Source: Liolophura sinensis (taxonomy: Eukaryota; Mollusca; Polyplacophora; Chitonida; Chitonidae). From it: a stretch of 64,000 bases of DNA. Location: positions 52,559,249 through 52,623,248 of the forward strand of contig NC_088295.1 of assembly GCF_032854445.1 (NCBI RefSeq), given 5' to 3'. A program made the translations under genes and the position numbers. Position 1 is the first letter of the stretch. Each line of letters starts with the position of its first letter. This document shows positions 62,743 to 64,000 of this stretch, one piece after another. The notes under the pieces were generated by a model. That model searched no databases. It was not told where the DNA came from and worked only from the letters and a program-made list of their open reading frames with translations.

Positions 62743-64000
62743 CTACTTAGAAGTATGACAATTGCTGGGTGAGTTAAATGGGCTTGGACCAAAGATTTGA
62801 TCTCTTCGGGACTACGGATGGGCACATAACTTATAGTCAAAAGTTGAATATAGTAATGACCAGTCGCGATGGTACATAGTACAGTGTAGCCGATTTCAAT
62901 TAACCAAAAGACCAGGCAAAAATGCAAAAGTGGAAAAACTGTTCCAATGTTGCTGGTAAGAGGCTAATCCGACGTATTTTGTGAAGAGAAATGGAATGGT
63001 GCTAACCGGGCTGCTCTCCGACCAATACTTTTGGCTGTAGCGACAATTGAATGATCATTGATGTCAAAATAACGTGCCCAGCAACGGCTCTTGCTCCATG
63101 GAAACCAGGGAAATTTGCCATTTTTTCAACAGCTGCCGATGTCTGGCCCAATTCCGCATCGTTTGGCACCTAAATGATGTGGGTCAGTGTTCAATTGTAC
63201 TTTTTACAGCAGACTGTATCTAGTACCTTGTGCTTTTTATGTACAAATTGTGTGGTTTTTCTACACGTAGATAAAGACATTGAGATTGTCTTGGACTTAG
63301 AAGTAAGACAATTGCTGGGTGAGTTAAATGGCCTTGGCCCAAAGATTTGACCTCTTCTGGACTACCGAAGGGCAGATAACTTATAGTCAAAAGTTGAATA
63401 TAGTAATGACCAGTCGCGATGGTACATGGTACAGTGTAGCCGATTTCAATTAATCAAAAGACCAGGCAAAAATGCAAAAGTGGAAAAACTGTTCCAGTGC
63501 TGCTGGTAAGAGGCTAATCCGACGTATTTTGTGACGAGAAATCGAATGGTGCAAACCGCGTTGCTCTCCGACCAATACTTTTGGCTGTAGCGACAATTGA
63601 ATGATCATTGATGTCAAAATCATGTGCCTAGCAACAGCTCTTGTTCCATGGAAACCAGGAAAATTTGCAATTTTTTTAACAGTTGCCGATGCCTGGCCCA
63701 ATTCCGCATCTTTTGGCACCTTAATGATGTGGGTCAGTGTTCAATTGTACTTTTTACAGCAGACTGTATCTAGTACCTTGTGTTTTTATGTACAAATTGT
63801 GTGGTTTTTGTAAACGTAGATAAAGACATTGAGATTGTCTTCGGCTTAGAAGTAAGACAATTGCTGGGTGAGTTAAATTGTTTGTACTCGTAGATAAAGA
63901 CATTGAGATTGTCTTGGACTTAGAAGTAAAACAATTGCTGGGTGAGTTAAATGGTCTTGGCCCAAAGATATGACGTCTTCTGGACTACCGAAGGGCACAT
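62743..64000 (-). repeat. Distal R monomers diverging from the P-Q pattern
   Basis: The first stretch continues like P (ggaccaaagatttgatctcttcggg) but departs at about 62,823 (gggcacataac where P has gggcagaaaac). The following monomer (62,928-63,477) has the gaagagaaatgg and gctaaccgggc variants. The last partial monomer carries the 74-bp duplication at 63,815, with private changes (cttcggctta and gtaaaacaattg). P' is therefore not followed by a new Q within the window. Confidence 0.85.

Larger units (their letters stand above)
25456..64000 (-). repeat. Right satellite block R (same satellite, opposite orientation)
   Basis: Sixty-nine complete monomers can be delimited with the reverse-complement landmark (caa in atgcaaaagtgg), at 25465, 26015, 26565, 27110, 27661, 28211 and so on to 63477. 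Spacings are 549-551 bp, 545-546 bp (loss of a TGTG beside the T run before atgtacaaatg), 507 bp (a 42-bp net deletion) or 623 bp (a 74-bp internal duplication). Shared R states, read on the + strand, are gatgtcaaaatcacg and cgaagggcacataac. Individual monomers within R differ from each other more than L monomers do, but distant units are almost identical. The array runs off the right end of the window. Confidence 0.97.

Overview
The whole window is one tandem satellite array. I see no protein gene, RNA gene, mobile element or unique-sequence interval in it. A monomer of about 549 bp repeats head to tail from the first base to the last. Using one fixed landmark (the TTG inside cacttttgcattt), I count 46 complete monomers left of an assembly gap and 69 to its right, plus truncated ones at the window ends and at the gap. 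Large homogenised monomers with higher-order repeats (HORs), and a scaffold-style N gap, point to a eukaryotic chromosome assembly in centromeric, pericentromeric or subtelomeric heterochromatin. The species cannot be named from this sequence, and I do not recognise the satellite family.

Layout. (1) Bases 1-25,255 are the left block (L), with monomers in what I call the + direction. Its basic HOR is a four-monomer unit A-B-C-D of 2,182 bp (549+534+550+549). Longer, irregular versions carry extra E and F monomers or hybrids. (2) Bases 25,256-25,455 are exactly 200 N. (3) Bases 25,456-64,000 are the right block (R). It is the same satellite in the opposite orientation and a distinct subfamily. 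After a short 2,196-bp four-monomer HOR, it is built from very large units: P (13,272 bp, 28,378-41,649), Q (7,627 bp, 41,650-49,276) and P again (49,277 to about 62,197). P+Q recur at an exact offset of 20,899 bp. Q is P with an internal 5,645-bp block missing. The exchange point falls within 33 bp of shared sequence inside one hybrid monomer at 45,175-45,207.

Quality. Three zones (about 11.5-17.0 kb, 20.6-25.2 kb and 51.0-54.5 kb) carry many single-base insertions and deletions that their near-identical copies elsewhere lack. These look like unpolished sequence rather than biology. The orientation switch coincides exactly with the N gap, so it may be a scaffolding decision rather than a real inversion.

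The many short open frames on both strands repeat with the monomer, overlap each other and change with one-base indels, so I do not annotate them as genes. The interest of the window lies in how the array evolved: nested HORs, a mapped unequal-exchange junction, recent segmental duplications, internal 74-bp duplications, and a conserved imperfect hairpin in every monomer.
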